A DNA stretch of 64,000 nucleotides from Actinomycetota bacterium (GCA_030841035.1 JAVEDI010000003.1:1-64000); one strand, 5' to 3'; counted from the stretch's first letter, positions 32,387 through 42,180 are shown. The notes: generated by a model not told the origin, from the letters alone. Numbers and translations: made by a program.

Positions 32387-35300
32387 CTATCGGATCCGAA
32401 CGGTCTTCGGCGCTCCCGCGACCCGGTGGCTGCGGTTGCCGGCCAGGTCGATCGCCATCACCCGGAAGGTGTAGCGGTGCCCGGAGGCCAGCTGCAGCGT
32501 CACCGAACGCGCGGCCCGCGTCGGGAGGGAGACGAGGTGCCAGGCCCCCCTGCCGGTGCGCATCCACAGCCGGTACGAGCCGATGCCGCCCGCGTCGGTT
32601 GCGGCCCAGCGGACGGTGGCCCGCACCCGGGCGTGCCGACGAGCCCCGAGCACCACCGTCGGAGGGGTGGAGATGCGCGGCCGCACTACGTCGCCCGACG
32701 TGGTCGCCCGGATGAGGGCCGACATGTCCGATGCGTTGCCCGCCGCGTCGACCGCCACGACCCGGTAGGTGTGGGCGGTGCCGGCGCGCAGCCCCGTGTC
32801 GCTCCACCGGGTCCCGGTGACGCTGACGAGCGGGAGCGGCGAGCCGTCGCGGAAGACGCGGTAGGCCACGGTCGTGGTGTCCTGCACCGGCGTCCACCGC
32901 AGCGTGATGGCCGAGCGGGAGACCGCCGTCGCGGTCACGGCAGTCGGCGCGGCCGGTGCGGTGCGGTCCTCCACGAACACCTGGCTGGTGGTCGTCTGGT
33001 TGCCCGCCGCATCGGTGGAGCGCACGAAGAACCGGAAGGTGCCCGTCGGCAGCGTGGCGGTCCGCGTCGGCGAGACGCACGGGGTGAGCGCCGGCACCGG
33101 CGCGCCGTCGGGCGCCACCCCGCAGGCGAACGTCGCGCTCGGGTCCGTGGAGCCGAACGCGAACGCCGGAGTGGGGTCGGAGGTGGGCCCGACCGGTCCG
33201 GCCGCGATCGTGGCCGGCGGCGCGACCGTGTCGACCGTCACGGGGATCGACGCAACCGGGCCGGTGTTGCCGACGGGGTCGGTGCCACGGACCTTGAGGG
33301 TGTAGCTGCCGTTGTCGAGCTGCCCGAAGTCAGCGGGGGAGCTGCACGCCGCGAACGACGGCTGCACAGGCTCCAGCGCGCACATCGCGGTGCTGCCCGC
33401 TTCGGACAGGACGAAGGCGAACAGCGGGTGCGACGTGGCGAACGCCGTTGCCGCCGTGTCGGCGAGCGCCGCCGTGGGCCCGACCGTGTCGACGGTCCAC
33501 GTGCGGGTCGCGGCCGGTCCGGGGTTGGTCGCGGTGTCCACGGCGCGTACCCGCACGCTGTGCGTGCCCTCGCTGAGCGAGTTGTACGTCACCGGGCTGG
33601 TGCACGGCCCGAAGCCGCCGGCCGCGTCGTCGAGCTGGCACTGGAACCGGACAGCTGGTTCGGTGTCGGTGAAGGCGACCGTCGCGGTGGTCTGGTTGAT
33701 CGTCCCACCGGCCGAGGTCAAGCGGAACGTCGGAGCCGGCGGGGGCGTGCTGTCCTCGGTGTAGGGGAACGGCGTCGTCGAGCAGGGCCCGAGGTTGCCG
33801 GCCAGGTCCGTCTGGCGGACGTAGAGGTCGGAGGTCTGGTCGGTGGGCACGGTCACCGTGACGCCGGTGCCCAGCTGGGCGCCCGTTCCGGTGCCGATCG
33901 GCGGCTGGAGGCAGCCGGCGCTGTCGTAGACGTCGACGGTCGCGTCCTCTTCGGCGGAACCGAGGACGCCCGGCGTGGAGGTGTTGCCCGGTGACGGCGG
34001 AGAGGTGCTGGCGAGCACCGCGGCGACCGGTGCGTCGAGGTCCACGGTCACCGCGTGCGGTGCGGACGGGCGGCTCTCGGTGCCGTCGGGCTTCGTCTCG
34101 GTGGCCGTCACCTGGTGCGTGCCGGCGCTCACGTCGCTGACGGTCAGCGAGTAGGAGCCGTCGGGGCCCGAGGTCTGGGTGGCGACGTTGGTGCCGTCGA
34201 CGTACAGGTTGACCGGCACCCGGGCCAGGGCACCGCCGGTGAAGGTCAGCGTGGTCGCGTTGGTGACGTCGTCGGTGCTCGACGAGCCGGTGTCGCTCAC
34301 GTCGGCGAGGTCAGGGCTGCTGGGGCCGACCGAGGTCATCCCGTTGAGGGTGAACAGCTCGGACCGCACGCTCAACGTGCCGCCACCCGGCTTCGGGCCG
34401 GTGATCTCGAAGTAGTTGGTGTCGAACGGGCTGCCGACCACCTTGTGCTCGGTGACACCGTCACCGATGAACCCGTCCGGGTCGGGCGTGCCGGTCGTGT
34501 CCAGCGGGTCGCGGGTCAGGAACGGACCGACGCGACCGCCGAGCAGCAGGCCGAAGTCGCAGGCCGGAGGGACCGCCCCGCAGCCGTACTGGTAGCGCGA
34601 GCCGGGCGTCTTGGGCGGCCGGATCGCGCCGTCCACGTCGGCCACGACGGTCTCGCTGCCGTAGGGGTCGGTGATCGTGTACGTGCTGCCCGGCTGAAGG
34701 CCACCGGTCACCTTCACCTGGATGCGGCTGAACGTGATCTGCTCGCCGGGTGTCGGCACGCCGGCGACGTTGCCGAAGGCGCCCTCGACTGCGGCGACGA
34801 ACACCGCCTTGCCCGGCTTGGCCCCGGTGGCGTTGGCCGGCACGTCCATGGTCGACTGCGCCAGGAAGTAGAACGCCTCGGAGGGGAAGTTGTTCGGGAC
34901 CTGAGGGGCTGCGCCCCCGTTGGGCAGCACGGCGCCGGCGGCGCACGGCGCGGTCGGATCGAGGCAGGGCTGCAACCGCACGCCGTTGGAGTCCTCGTAC
35001 CAGCGCGCGAAGCCGGTCGTCGGGTCGACGCTGGGAGACACGGCGACCAGGCCGCCGCGGCCGGTGCCGACCAGCGACGCCTCGTGCGGCGAGCCGGCCG
35101 CGTCGTCGTCCACGACGAGGCTCGCGGGCCGTGCGCCGTCCGAGCGTGGGGCGAAGCGCACGCTGAGCGTGCAGCTCTCGCCGGCCGGCAACGTGTCGCC
35201 GCAGTCGTTCGCGCTCAGCTGGTACTCGCGCCCGGCCGGGCCGGTCAGGTGAACGCCGAGCACCGACAGCGCCGCTGTGCCGTTGTTGGTCAGTGTCGTG

Positions 35301-36511
35301 GTCTGCGCGTCGCTCGTCGATCCCACCTGGGTCGTCGGGAACGTCAGCGTGGTGTCGGCCAGCTCGGCGGTCGGTGCCGTCGCCGTCTCGCGGCCCCGGC
35401 CGCGCAGAGCGACGTCGAGCGAGTGGGTCCCGTCGCCGACCGTCAGCACGGCGGAGTGGTCGGTGGCGTCGGACGGGGTGAAGTCCACGTCGAGGGCGCA
35501 CGCGTCGTCGCGCGCCAGAGAGGCACCCGCACACGTGCCGAGGCTCGCGGTGAAGTCGCTGTCCCCGGTGACCGTCGGGTCGGTGAGCGTCATCGGGTCT
35601 GGCCCGATGTTCCTCACCTGCACGTGCTGCGTCGGCGCGGCGGTGCTCGCCTCCGCACCGGGGAAGCGCACGGAGGCCGGGTCGACCTGGATCGGCCCGG
35701 CGAGCTTGCCCGCCACGGTGAACTGGTCGGTCTGGGCCGCGTCGCTGCCGTCGGTGCCGATGCCGGGTCCGTCGATCTTGAAGACGTTGGTGCCCAGCGG
35801 GCTGCCGGTCACCTTGTGCGGCGTGACCCCGTCACCGATGTAGCCGGCGGGAGAAGCCGGCTCGCCCTCGGCCGGCACCAGGAACGGTCCGATCCGTCCG
35901 CTGAGCAGGATGCCGAAGTCGCAGTCGGGCGGCACCGCGCCGCAGCCGTGCTCGTAGCGGGAGGCCGGGGTCTTCGGCGGCCGGATGGCGCCCGTGTCGT
36001 CGGCCTGCACGACGTCGGTGCCGTACGGGCTGGTGATGGTGTACCTGGCGCCGGGCCGCAGACCGCTGGCGACCCTGACCTGGATGCGGCTGAAGGTGAT
36101 CTGGTCGCCCGCGACGACGTTGCCGTCGACGTTGCCGAAGGCACCCTCGACCGCCATCGTCAGGACCGCCTTGACGCCGGAGGCGACCGTCATGGTGCTG
36201 GTCGCGTTGTAGTAGAACGCCTCGCTCGGGAAGTTGCCCGGCACGGAGGGCGGCCGGCTCGGGTCCGGGGCGGTGGAGCCGGCTAGGCAGAGGTCGCTCG
36301 CCCGGACGCACAGCTCCAGCCGCGTGCCGGCGGCGTCCTCGTACCAGCGCGGGAAGCCCGTCGCCGGATCGGTGCTCGGCGACACCCGCGCCATCCGGGT
36401 CGGTGCGGCCGCGCCCGCAGGCGTGGCGGCGATGACCGGGATACCGAGCCCCGCAGCCGCCGTCGCCGCGATGACCAGGGTCGTGCCGTACCGGACCAAC
36501 CGTGCGCGCAT
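32387..36511 (-). CDS. Large secreted repeat protein with two WYED-type domains
   Basis: Protein of 1374 residues with a Sec signal peptide (ending ATPAGAAA). A domain of about 230 residues occurs twice (about 39-275 and 490-735): each starts VSPS(T/V)DP(A/T)TGF, has RWYED, NFPSEAFY, VEGAFGNV, ITFSRIQV, DGAIRPPKTP-like and CGAVPP.CDFG strings and two Cys pairs. Between them are two choice-of-anchor/ASH-type beta domains (SVRFPG and LTFPTTQVG regions, each with Cys). After them come Ig-like/Big repeats (YSLTVSDVSAGTHQVTATE; GTHSVRVRAVD; GSYTLKVRGTD), an FnIII-like domain (APTAVTATAVSRSAITLRW) and a final beta domain ending KTVRIR. No sortase signal or membrane anchor is seen, so it is released or held by other contacts. 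Function unknown; the duplicated domain may bind a surface ligand. Confidence 0.85.
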   Translation of the reverse strand: MRARLVRYGTTLVIAATAAAGLGIPVIAATPAGAAAPTRMARVSPSTDPATGFPRWYEDAAGTRLELCVRASDLCLAGSTAPDPSRPPSVPGNFPSEAFYYNATSTMTVASGVKAVLTMAVEGAFGNVDGNVVAGDQITFSRIQVRVASGLRPGARYTITSPYGTDVVQADDTGAIRPPKTPASRYEHGCGAVPPDCDFGILLSGRIGPFLVPAEGEPASPAGYIGDGVTPHKVTGSPLGTNVFKIDGPGIGTDGSDAAQTDQFTVAGKLAGPIQVDPASVRFPGAEASTAAPTQHVQVRNIGPDPMTLTDPTVTGDSDFTASLGTCAGASLARDDACALDVDFTPSDATDHSAVLTVGDGTHSLDVALRGRGRETATAPTAELADTTLTFPTTQVGSTSDAQTTTLTNNGTAALSVLGVHLTGPAGREYQLSANDCGDTLPAGESCTLSVRFAPRSDGARPASLVVDDDAAGSPHEASLVGTGRGGLVAVSPSVDPTTGFARWYEDSNGVRLQPCLDPTAPCAAGAVLPNGGAAPQVPNNFPSEAFYFLAQSTMDVPANATGAKPGKAVFVAAVEGAFGNVAGVPTPGEQITFSRIQVKVTGGLQPGSTYTITDPYGSETVVADVDGAIRPPKTPGSRYQYGCGAVPPACDFGLLLGGRVGPFLTRDPLDTTGTPDPDGFIGDGVTEHKVVGSPFDTNYFEITGPKPGGGTLSVRSELFTLNGMTSVGPSSPDLADVSDTGSSSTDDVTNATTLTFTGGALARVPVNLYVDGTNVATQTSGPDGSYSLTVSDVSAGTHQVTATETKPDGTESRPSAPHAVTVDLDAPVAAVLASTSPPSPGNTSTPGVLGSAEEDATVDVYDSAGCLQPPIGTGTGAQLGTGVTVTVPTDQTSDLYVRQTDLAGNLGPCSTTPFPYTEDSTPPPAPTFRLTSAGGTINQTTATVAFTDTEPAVRFQCQLDDAAGGFGPCTSPVTYNSLSEGTHSVRVRAVDTATNPGPAATRTWTVDTVGPTAALADTAATAFATSHPLFAFVLSEAGSTAMCALEPVQPSFAACSSPADFGQLDNGSYTLKVRGTDPVGNTGPVASIPVTVDTVAPPATIAAGPVGPTSDPTPAFAFGSTDPSATFACGVAPDGAPVPALTPCVSPTRTATLPTGTFRFFVRSTDAAGNQTTTSQVFVEDRTAPAAPTAVTATAVSRSAITLRWTPVQDTTTVAYRVFRDGSPLPLVSVTGTRWSDTGLRAGTAHTYRVVAVDAAGNASDMSALIRATTSGDVVRPRISTPPTVVLGARRHARVRATVRWAATDAGGIGSYRLWMRTGRGAWHLVSLPTRAARSVTLQLASGHRYTFRVMAIDLAGNRSHRVAGAPKTVRIR

Positions 36512-36559
36512 TGTGCTCCCGCCCCCCGGGGCAGCCCGATGGCTGTTCCCCTGAGGTCA

Positions 36560-36588
36560 ACGCTGCCGGACGGTCCTGTGGGAATCCT
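36560..36588 (-). promoter_or_regulatory. Promoter-like element of the 1374-residue protein gene
   Basis: AGGATTCCCACA (36588-36577, minus strand) matches 10 of 12 bases of the AGGTTTTCCACA element found before two other operons here; CAGCGT follows after 16 bases, about 48 bp before the start codon. A 6-bp hairpin (36613-36631) lies further upstream in the 169-bp gap. Confidence 0.4.
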
Positions 36589-36680
36589 TCTGATCAAGGT
36601 CTGAGTAGCCGCCCGCGACTGCCTGTCGCGGCACCGGCGTACGCCGATCGGGTGGCGCCGTCACGTGCCGTCCGAGCCGG

Positions 36681-37589
36681 TCACAGTGCGTCGAGGTAGG
36701 CGACCAGGTCGCCGATCTCGGCGTCGGTCAGTCCGAGAGGTGCGACGCTGGACTGCGAGTTGTAGAAGCGCACCACCTGGTCGAGGGTGGTGAAGACGCC
36801 GTTGTGCATGTAGGGCCCGGTGTTCCTCGCGTCGCGCAGCGTGGGTGTGTTGAACGCCCCTGGCGGTAGCGGTGCTCCGGGGTCCGTGCCGCCCGGCAGC
36901 TGCGGCACGTTGGTGTTGTGCAGCCGGTTGTCGGTGAACAGCGGCCCGGCGTGGCAGGCGATGCAGTCGGCCTTGCCGCGGAACAGCGCCTCACCGCGCA
37001 CCGCCGCCGGTGACATGGTGCCGGTGTCGAACGGCGTGACGGGCGCCTCGATCGTGTCCAGGTAGGCGACGATGGCAGCGGCCTGCTCGGCCGTCTTGGC
37101 CGTGGGCTGGCTGGTGCCCGTCTTGAAGTGGGCGTTGATCGTCGCGGTCACCGTCCCTTCGAGGGTGGGCACGTTGCCGACCCAGAAGTAGGGGGCGGTG
37201 TGCGACACGCCCCACAGCGACGGCGGGTCGCGCCGGCCGGTGAAGTCCCCCGGTCCCTGGGGGTGCGGAACGGTCCCCAGGTCGGGGTTCGCTCCGCCGT
37301 TGGTGTGACAGCCCTGGCACGACTCGCCGTCCTTGGCGACGCTGGCGGAGCGGAACAGCTGCTGACCTTCCGCGACCAGCTCCGCCTTGCTCTTCGAGCG
37401 CGCCACGGTGGCGACCGCGTCGAGCAGGCCGGCCATCTGAGACCGCGACAGGTTCGTGGCGCGGTGCGGGTCCCTGCGGGAGACCGTCGAGGTGTCCCCG
37501 GGGCGCAGCGCGACGGGGACGATGACCAGGAGCAGGCCCACCACGAGCAGGACCAGCACGACCAGGATCCGGCGGGACGGTCGGGTCAT
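36681..37589 (-). CDS. Membrane-anchored di-heme cytochrome c (MauG/cytochrome c peroxidase family)
   Basis: Protein of 302 residues with one N-terminal membrane segment (ILVVLVLLVVGLLLVIVPVA) and the rest extracytoplasmic. Two heme-attachment sites are present: CQGCH (about residue 92) and CIACH (about 206). Family strings DPPSLWGVSHTAPYFWVG, FNTPTLRDARNTGPYMHNG and VVRFYNSQ place it in the di-heme peroxidase/MauG family. The ATG overlaps the lipoprotein gene stop by 4 bp. It is the only c-type cytochrome in the window and an obvious client of the cytochrome c maturation operon 11 kb away. Peroxidase, oxidase or electron-relay roles are all possible. Confidence 0.92.
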   Translation of the reverse strand: MTRPSRRILVVLVLLVVGLLLVIVPVALRPGDTSTVSRRDPHRATNLSRSQMAGLLDAVATVARSKSKAELVAEGQQLFRSASVAKDGESCQGCHTNGGANPDLGTVPHPQGPGDFTGRRDPPSLWGVSHTAPYFWVGNVPTLEGTVTATINAHFKTGTSQPTAKTAEQAAAIVAYLDTIEAPVTPFDTGTMSPAAVRGEALFRGKADCIACHAGPLFTDNRLHNTNVPQLPGGTDPGAPLPPGAFNTPTLRDARNTGPYMHNGVFTTLDQVVRFYNSQSSVAPLGLTDAEIGDLVAYLDAL

Positions 37590-38185
37590 CGCGGACCTCC
37601 GTAGCGGTCGCCTCGGGCGGCTTCGGGCAGCGCGGCGCAGGGATCCTGCGGGCGGGCGGCCAGCGTGGAGCGGAACTCGGGACTGGACGCGTGGCACAGC
37701 GCGAACACCTCGGCGAAGTCACCTGCCCCGGTTGCGTAGTCCGACCCGCTGCGGGCCGGGAACCACCGTGCGGATGGTACGCCGCGTGCGGCGAGGTAGG
37801 CGCGACGCTCGCCGCGGGTGAGGCAGCAGTCGTCGTAGGCATGCCCCAGCTCGTGCCCGAGGTCGTGGGCCACCCGGTGCGCGGCGTCGTCGGGATCGAC
37901 GAACAGCGTGATGACGTGACGCCCGCGGTCGGTCTGGGCACGCAGGCCCGCTGCCGGCCCGGCGACGTCGACCCGGTAGCCGACGGAGTCCGGGGCGAAC
38001 CGCACCAGCTGCGCCGCCCGCGTGGCCAGCGCCCGCGTCTGATGGTTCGGCGGCGCCGACGTGGGTGGCGACGTGGCGGCATCGGCACCACCCACGGCGC
38101 AGCCGGTCAGCAGGACCAGCAGGGCGGCAGCCGGGGCGGCGACCAGCCGCAGGGCCCGCCGCGCGTGTCGTCCGCGGCGCGTCAC
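37586..38185 (-). CDS. Lipoprotein with HELGH zincin motif
   Basis: Protein of 199 residues. The signal peptide ends in a lipobox (LLVLLTGC), so it is a membrane-anchored lipoprotein on the outer face. The motif HDLGHELGHAYDDCC is an HExxH zinc-protease site, and GDFAEVFALC downstream could supply a third ligand. Four Cys in the mature part may form disulfides. The GTG start overlaps the stop of the large propeller protein (GTGA) and the stop overlaps the cytochrome gene (ATGA), so the three form one coupled operon. A peptidase acting on a surface partner is plausible; substrate unknown. Confidence 0.8.
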   Translation of the reverse strand: MTRRGRHARRALRLVAAPAAALLVLLTGCAVGGADAATSPPTSAPPNHQTRALATRAAQLVRFAPDSVGYRVDVAGPAAGLRAQTDRGRHVITLFVDPDDAAHRVAHDLGHELGHAYDDCCLTRGERRAYLAARGVPSARWFPARSGSDYATGAGDFAEVFALCHASSPEFRSTLAARPQDPCAALPEAARGDRYGGPR

Positions 38186-41100
38186 TGCAGCACCAGGAAG
38201 GCGTCGACGTCGACCTGGCCGCTGCGGGTGCGCACGAGCAGGACGTGCCGTCCGGGGGCCACCGCGCGGGTGAGCACCAGCCGGCTGCCCTGGGCGCGGG
38301 CGGCACGCAGCTTCACGGTGGCGACCCGGCGTCCGTCGATCAGGACGTCGGCGACGCCGCCGCGGGGACCGGTGGTGGAGACCCACGACACCGAGGACCC
38401 GGTGAACCGCAGGCTGGCCTGCGCCCCGGCCTTGGTGGCACGGTGCACCCGGCCGGCCACGGCGCCGGTCTGGCGGGGCTGCGCCCACCTGCCGCGCCAG
38501 GTCATGGCCCGGCTGGTGTCGTCGATGCGGGTCGCCCCGGCCGAGGAGCCGACCCACGGTGTGGTGTTGCCCAGGGTGTCGGCGGCTCGCAGCCGGTAGC
38601 GCTGGGCGCTCGTCGTGGGCTGGTCGAGCGTGGTCGTGGTGGCACCGGGCGGCACGGGCACGGCCAGCCAGTGCAGGCCACCGTCGATGCTGCGCTGCAG
38701 CTCGACGCTGCCGACCCCGGCCGGGTCGCTGGCGGCCCAGCCGAGACGGACGCGGACAGTTCCCGCGCCGAGGCGCGAGCCCTGCACCGGCGTGGCGGTC
38801 GGCGCCGCCACGTCGGGGGCGGCGGTGTCGACCAGCACCGCGGTGGCGGCCTGCGGACCTGGTCGGCCCGCGCCGTCGACGGCCCGCACCGTGAACTCCC
38901 AGGCGCCGTCCCCGACGCCGGGGAAGCTCTGCGGCGACGCGCAGGGTGTGAACTCCGCCGGGACGCCGGCACGGCGCAGGCTGCAGACGAACGTCGTCGC
39001 GGACCCGGGCGCCTCGAACCCGAACCGCAGCTCGGCGGCCGAGGTCAGCGCAGGCGGAGCGCTCGTGATCACCGTGCTGCCCGGGGGCGGCACGAAGGCC
39101 GCCGTCGTGCGCAGCTGGGCCGCCACGGTGGCGCCGGTCCAGCTGGCCTCGCCCTGCGTGTCCGCCGGCAGCCCGTTGCCGGGGCGCACCGAGAAGTCGC
39201 CGGTGCCCGGCGCCACGTCGGCGCCGGCCGAACCACCGGGCCAGCGCAGCGCCACGGAGCCCGGCACCGCGGCGCCGTCGGCTGTCGCCCGGCCCGTCAC
39301 GGCACCCGAGGGAGTCACCAGCGCGGACAGGTCGACCGCGGCGAAGGTGACCGGTATGCGGGCCGGGCCGCCCCGGAAGGTGACGGTGATGCGGTCGTTC
39401 GCCGCGAGCCCCGCCACGTCCGCGTCGAACACACCGCCGTCGACGGGTAGGCCCGACCGGCTCGCGACCACGGTGCCGTCCCGGCGCACGACGACGTCGA
39501 CGCTGCTGGCCTCCCGAACGCGGCTGCCCGAGACCCGGCCGCGGGTCAGGTCGGCGGTGAGCAGCGGCGGCAGGGCCGGCCCGGGCGAGCCCGCGGTGAC
39601 ACCGGAGATGCGGGTCAACAGGCTGGCTCCCGCCTCGGTGAACCAGAGGTCGCCGCCCGGGGTGAGCAGCGGCTGGTCGGTCAGGCTCTGCCGGGCGGTG
39701 GGGCGCCAGTGCCGCTGGCTGCCGTCCGCGCCGAGCGCGCCGACGATGTCGCCGTACTCATCGCTCCAGAACACGGTCCCGGCCCGGTCGATCGCGAGGT
39801 CGGCGGGCGTCGGGGGGACGCCGAAGTCGTTGTCCGCCAAGGTGATCTCGCGGATGCCCGCCGACGTGTTGGGCCTGGCGAGCGCGGGGTCGAGCACGCC
39901 GATCCGCGGCGCCGCCTCCTCGGTGAACCACACCCGTCCGGCGCCGTCGAGCGCGATGCTGTGCGGCATCGTGCTGCCGTTGCCCACCGCGACCGTGCTG
40001 GGGACCGCGAAGTGCGTCACCTGCGCGGCCGAGGGGTCGTCCGGCCGGGTCGGGTCGAGCCGCAGCCGGCCGATGCGGTTGGTCATCGCCTCGGTGAACC
40101 AGATCGACCCGTCGGGGTCCAGCGCGATGCCCTTCGGCATCACGCAGTCGCAGCGGTACTCCACCAGCGCGAGCTGGCGGCCGTCGGGCGCGGCGCGCAG
40201 CAGGCCGATCTGGTCGGCGTTGAGCTCGGTGAACCAGACGTCGGTGTCGCCGTTGCCGTCGAGCGCGACTGCCATCTGCTCGGGGATCCGGCTCGGTACC
40301 TCGGTCTCCACGGCGGGGAAGTTGTTGGGGCAGGCCGGGCACGCGGCCAGCGGGTAGCGCCTGAGCCCGCTGCCCGTGCCGTCGTGGGTCTGGGTCGGGT
40401 CGGCGCGCACCAGGGCGTTGCCGTCGGCCAGGGTGGCCCAGATGATGCCGCGGGGGTCGACGGAGACGGCTTGCGGACCGAGCGCGGTGACCGTCGCGCG
40501 GGTCGGGGAGCCGCCCGGGATCGGGAAGCGCTGCACCGCAGCGGTGTCCAGGTCGCTCGAGGGGGTGATCCGGGCCAGCTCGTCGGTGCCGTTCAGGGTC
40601 ACCCACACGTCGCCGTCGGTGCCCAGCGCCGCGTGCGTGGGCGTGCTGAAGGACGGCTCGAGGGGGATGCTCTGCTGCTTGGGTCCGCGGTCGAGCATCA
40701 CCAGTGCGCTCGCCTGGTCACCGGTGTCCCGGTCGCCGACGAGCAGCTGGAAGGCGTCGCGCGCCACGCCCAGCGTGACCGTCGAGGACTGCCCGGGAGC
40801 GAGGACCTGGTCGGCCGCGGGCTGGTCGGCCCAGTCGAAGCGGCCCCAGTCGATCGCGCCGTAGGCCTGCTGGCGACCGGCCAGTGCCAGCGCGCTCACG
40901 TGGTGGGCGAAGCCGTCGGCGTTGACCACCTGCACCCGCACCTGGGACCGGGCGTCGGGCCGGATGGTGGCCTGCGAGTAGTACGCCTCGTTGCCGAGCA
41001 GCGTCACCGTCAGGTCGGCGGTGGGGTCGGTGGCGGTCCCGGCGGGCACCGTCTCCCGGATGCGCAGCGCGGCCGCCAGGTCCAGGTCCGCAGTTGCGAT

Positions 41101-42153
41101 GCTGTGTGCCGCCTGAAGGAAGCCGGGGTCGGCCGGGTCGAGGGCGGTGAGGTCCTGCCAGAGCTGCTTGCCCGGGGCGCCGTCCCCGAGCCGGCCGATG
41201 GCGGCTCGCCGCTCGGCGGCGGTGGGCGTCGTACCGCTGAAACCGAGCGCGGCAGCCGCAGCCGCGAGGCGCCCCGCGTCGGCGGGTGCCAGCAGGGCGA
41301 GGCTGTGTACGTCGGCCAGCGGCTTGGGCCCCGGCCGCAGCGACGGGTCGAGCACCAGGCGGACGGTGCGCGGCGGCGGCATCTTCACGGTCACCGTCTG
41401 CACGACGAGGCGGGTCTTCTCGGCCGCCCCACCGGGGTGGAAGCGGCTGACCTGGGTGGTGCCCATGTCGAGGTTGGGCACGGTCAGCGGGGTCAGCACG
41501 GAGTGCAGGCCACCGAGCGGGCCGCCCGTGTCGGCCAGCAGCGGGGTGGGGCTGAGCATGCCGCCGACCGCGCTGTCGAGCTCGGCGATGCGGTAGGTGA
41601 TCGTGAACGGCTGGTCGGGATCGGCGAAGTCCAGCAACCAGGTGTCTGTGTAGGTGCGGGTGTCGTCGCGGACCTCGGTGACCACGACGTTGCCGCCGGC
41701 CGGGACCTGCTTGACCTTGGCCGGCGTGTTCCAGGCGAGCAGCGGGATGCCGGAGTAGGCCTTGCCCGTCAGGGGGGTCCCCTCGAGAATCGCGAGCGCG
41801 GTGTCGCGCTCCGACTGCGCCGCGCCCGCATCGGGTGCGTCGGTCAGCCGGGCGAGCGCGTCGGACAGGTCGTTCACCGGGCTGCCGGGAGAGTCGAGGG
41901 AGGCAGGCGCGGGCGCGGAGTACGGCTCGCCGAGCCGACGGGTGACGCTCGGCGCTCCCACGAGCTGCGCCGACGTGCTGGTCGTCGCGGTGTTGGGCAC
42001 CGCAGCGCCGAGCCGGTCGGTGATCGGCCCGACGGGCGCCGCCGCGGCGGCGCCCGCAGCGGCGAGCGGCACGACAGCGGCCACCAGCGCGAAGACGACG
42101 GCTCGCGCCACCGCCGTGCCGCGCCGGATCCCCATCCGACGGACAACCCCCAC
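38182..42153 (-). CDS. Giant secreted protein with Vgb-type beta-propeller and shared C-terminal domain
   Basis: Protein of 1323 residues with a Sec signal (cleavage near AGAAAAAP). The N-terminal 480 residues are unassigned, with a central cupredoxin-like or Ig-like stretch around VQVVNADGFAHHVSALAL. Residues about 490-865 form a six-bladed streptogramin-lyase-like (Vgb) propeller with repeated VWFTE/IWFTE-x(5)-IG strings. Next are Ig-like domains (one with the Cys pair FVCSLRRAGVPAEFTPCASP), a beta domain (LGWAASDPAGVGSVELQRS) and a C-terminal domain (about 1215-1323) ending in VDVDAFLVL, shared with the 1160-residue protein and the multicopper oxidase. Virginiamycin lyase activity is unlikely; the propeller is more probably a binding scaffold. 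GTG at 42153, or ATG at 42135. First gene of an operon with the lipoprotein and cytochrome. Confidence 0.85.
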   Translation of the reverse strand: MGVVRRMGIRRGTAVARAVVFALVAAVVPLAAAGAAAAAPVGPITDRLGAAVPNTATTSTSAQLVGAPSVTRRLGEPYSAPAPASLDSPGSPVNDLSDALARLTDAPDAGAAQSERDTALAILEGTPLTGKAYSGIPLLAWNTPAKVKQVPAGGNVVVTEVRDDTRTYTDTWLLDFADPDQPFTITYRIAELDSAVGGMLSPTPLLADTGGPLGGLHSVLTPLTVPNLDMGTTQVSRFHPGGAAEKTRLVVQTVTVKMPPPRTVRLVLDPSLRPGPKPLADVHSLALLAPADAGRLAAAAAALGFSGTTPTAAERRAAIGRLGDGAPGKQLWQDLTALDPADPGFLQAAHSIATADLDLAAALRIRETVPAGTATDPTADLTVTLLGNEAYYSQATIRPDARSQVRVQVVNADGFAHHVSALALAGRQQAYGAIDWGRFDWADQPAADQVLAPGQSSTVTLGVARDAFQLLVGDRDTGDQASALVMLDRGPKQQSIPLEPSFSTPTHAALGTDGDVWVTLNGTDELARITPSSDLDTAAVQRFPIPGGSPTRATVTALGPQAVSVDPRGIIWATLADGNALVRADPTQTHDGTGSGLRRYPLAACPACPNNFPAVETEVPSRIPEQMAVALDGNGDTDVWFTELNADQIGLLRAAPDGRQLALVEYRCDCVMPKGIALDPDGSIWFTEAMTNRIGRLRLDPTRPDDPSAAQVTHFAVPSTVAVGNGSTMPHSIALDGAGRVWFTEEAAPRIGVLDPALARPNTSAGIREITLADNDFGVPPTPADLAIDRAGTVFWSDEYGDIVGALGADGSQRHWRPTARQSLTDQPLLTPGGDLWFTEAGASLLTRISGVTAGSPGPALPPLLTADLTRGRVSGSRVREASSVDVVVRRDGTVVASRSGLPVDGGVFDADVAGLAANDRITVTFRGGPARIPVTFAAVDLSALVTPSGAVTGRATADGAAVPGSVALRWPGGSAGADVAPGTGDFSVRPGNGLPADTQGEASWTGATVAAQLRTTAAFVPPPGSTVITSAPPALTSAAELRFGFEAPGSATTFVCSLRRAGVPAEFTPCASPQSFPGVGDGAWEFTVRAVDGAGRPGPQAATAVLVDTAAPDVAAPTATPVQGSRLGAGTVRVRLGWAASDPAGVGSVELQRSIDGGLHWLAVPVPPGATTTTLDQPTTSAQRYRLRAADTLGNTTPWVGSSAGATRIDDTSRAMTWRGRWAQPRQTGAVAGRVHRATKAGAQASLRFTGSSVSWVSTTGPRGGVADVLIDGRRVATVKLRAARAQGSRLVLTRAVAPGRHVLLVRTRSGQVDVDAFLVLQ

Positions 42154-42180
42154 CGAACCCCCACCCCTAGAGTTCTTCAG

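Noticed and set aside
38182-42153. Virginiamycin B lyase (antibiotic resistance) annotation
   Set aside because: Only the propeller fold matches; the protein is a 1323-residue secreted multidomain protein in an operon with a cytochrome, so a cytoplasmic streptogramin lyase role is not supported.
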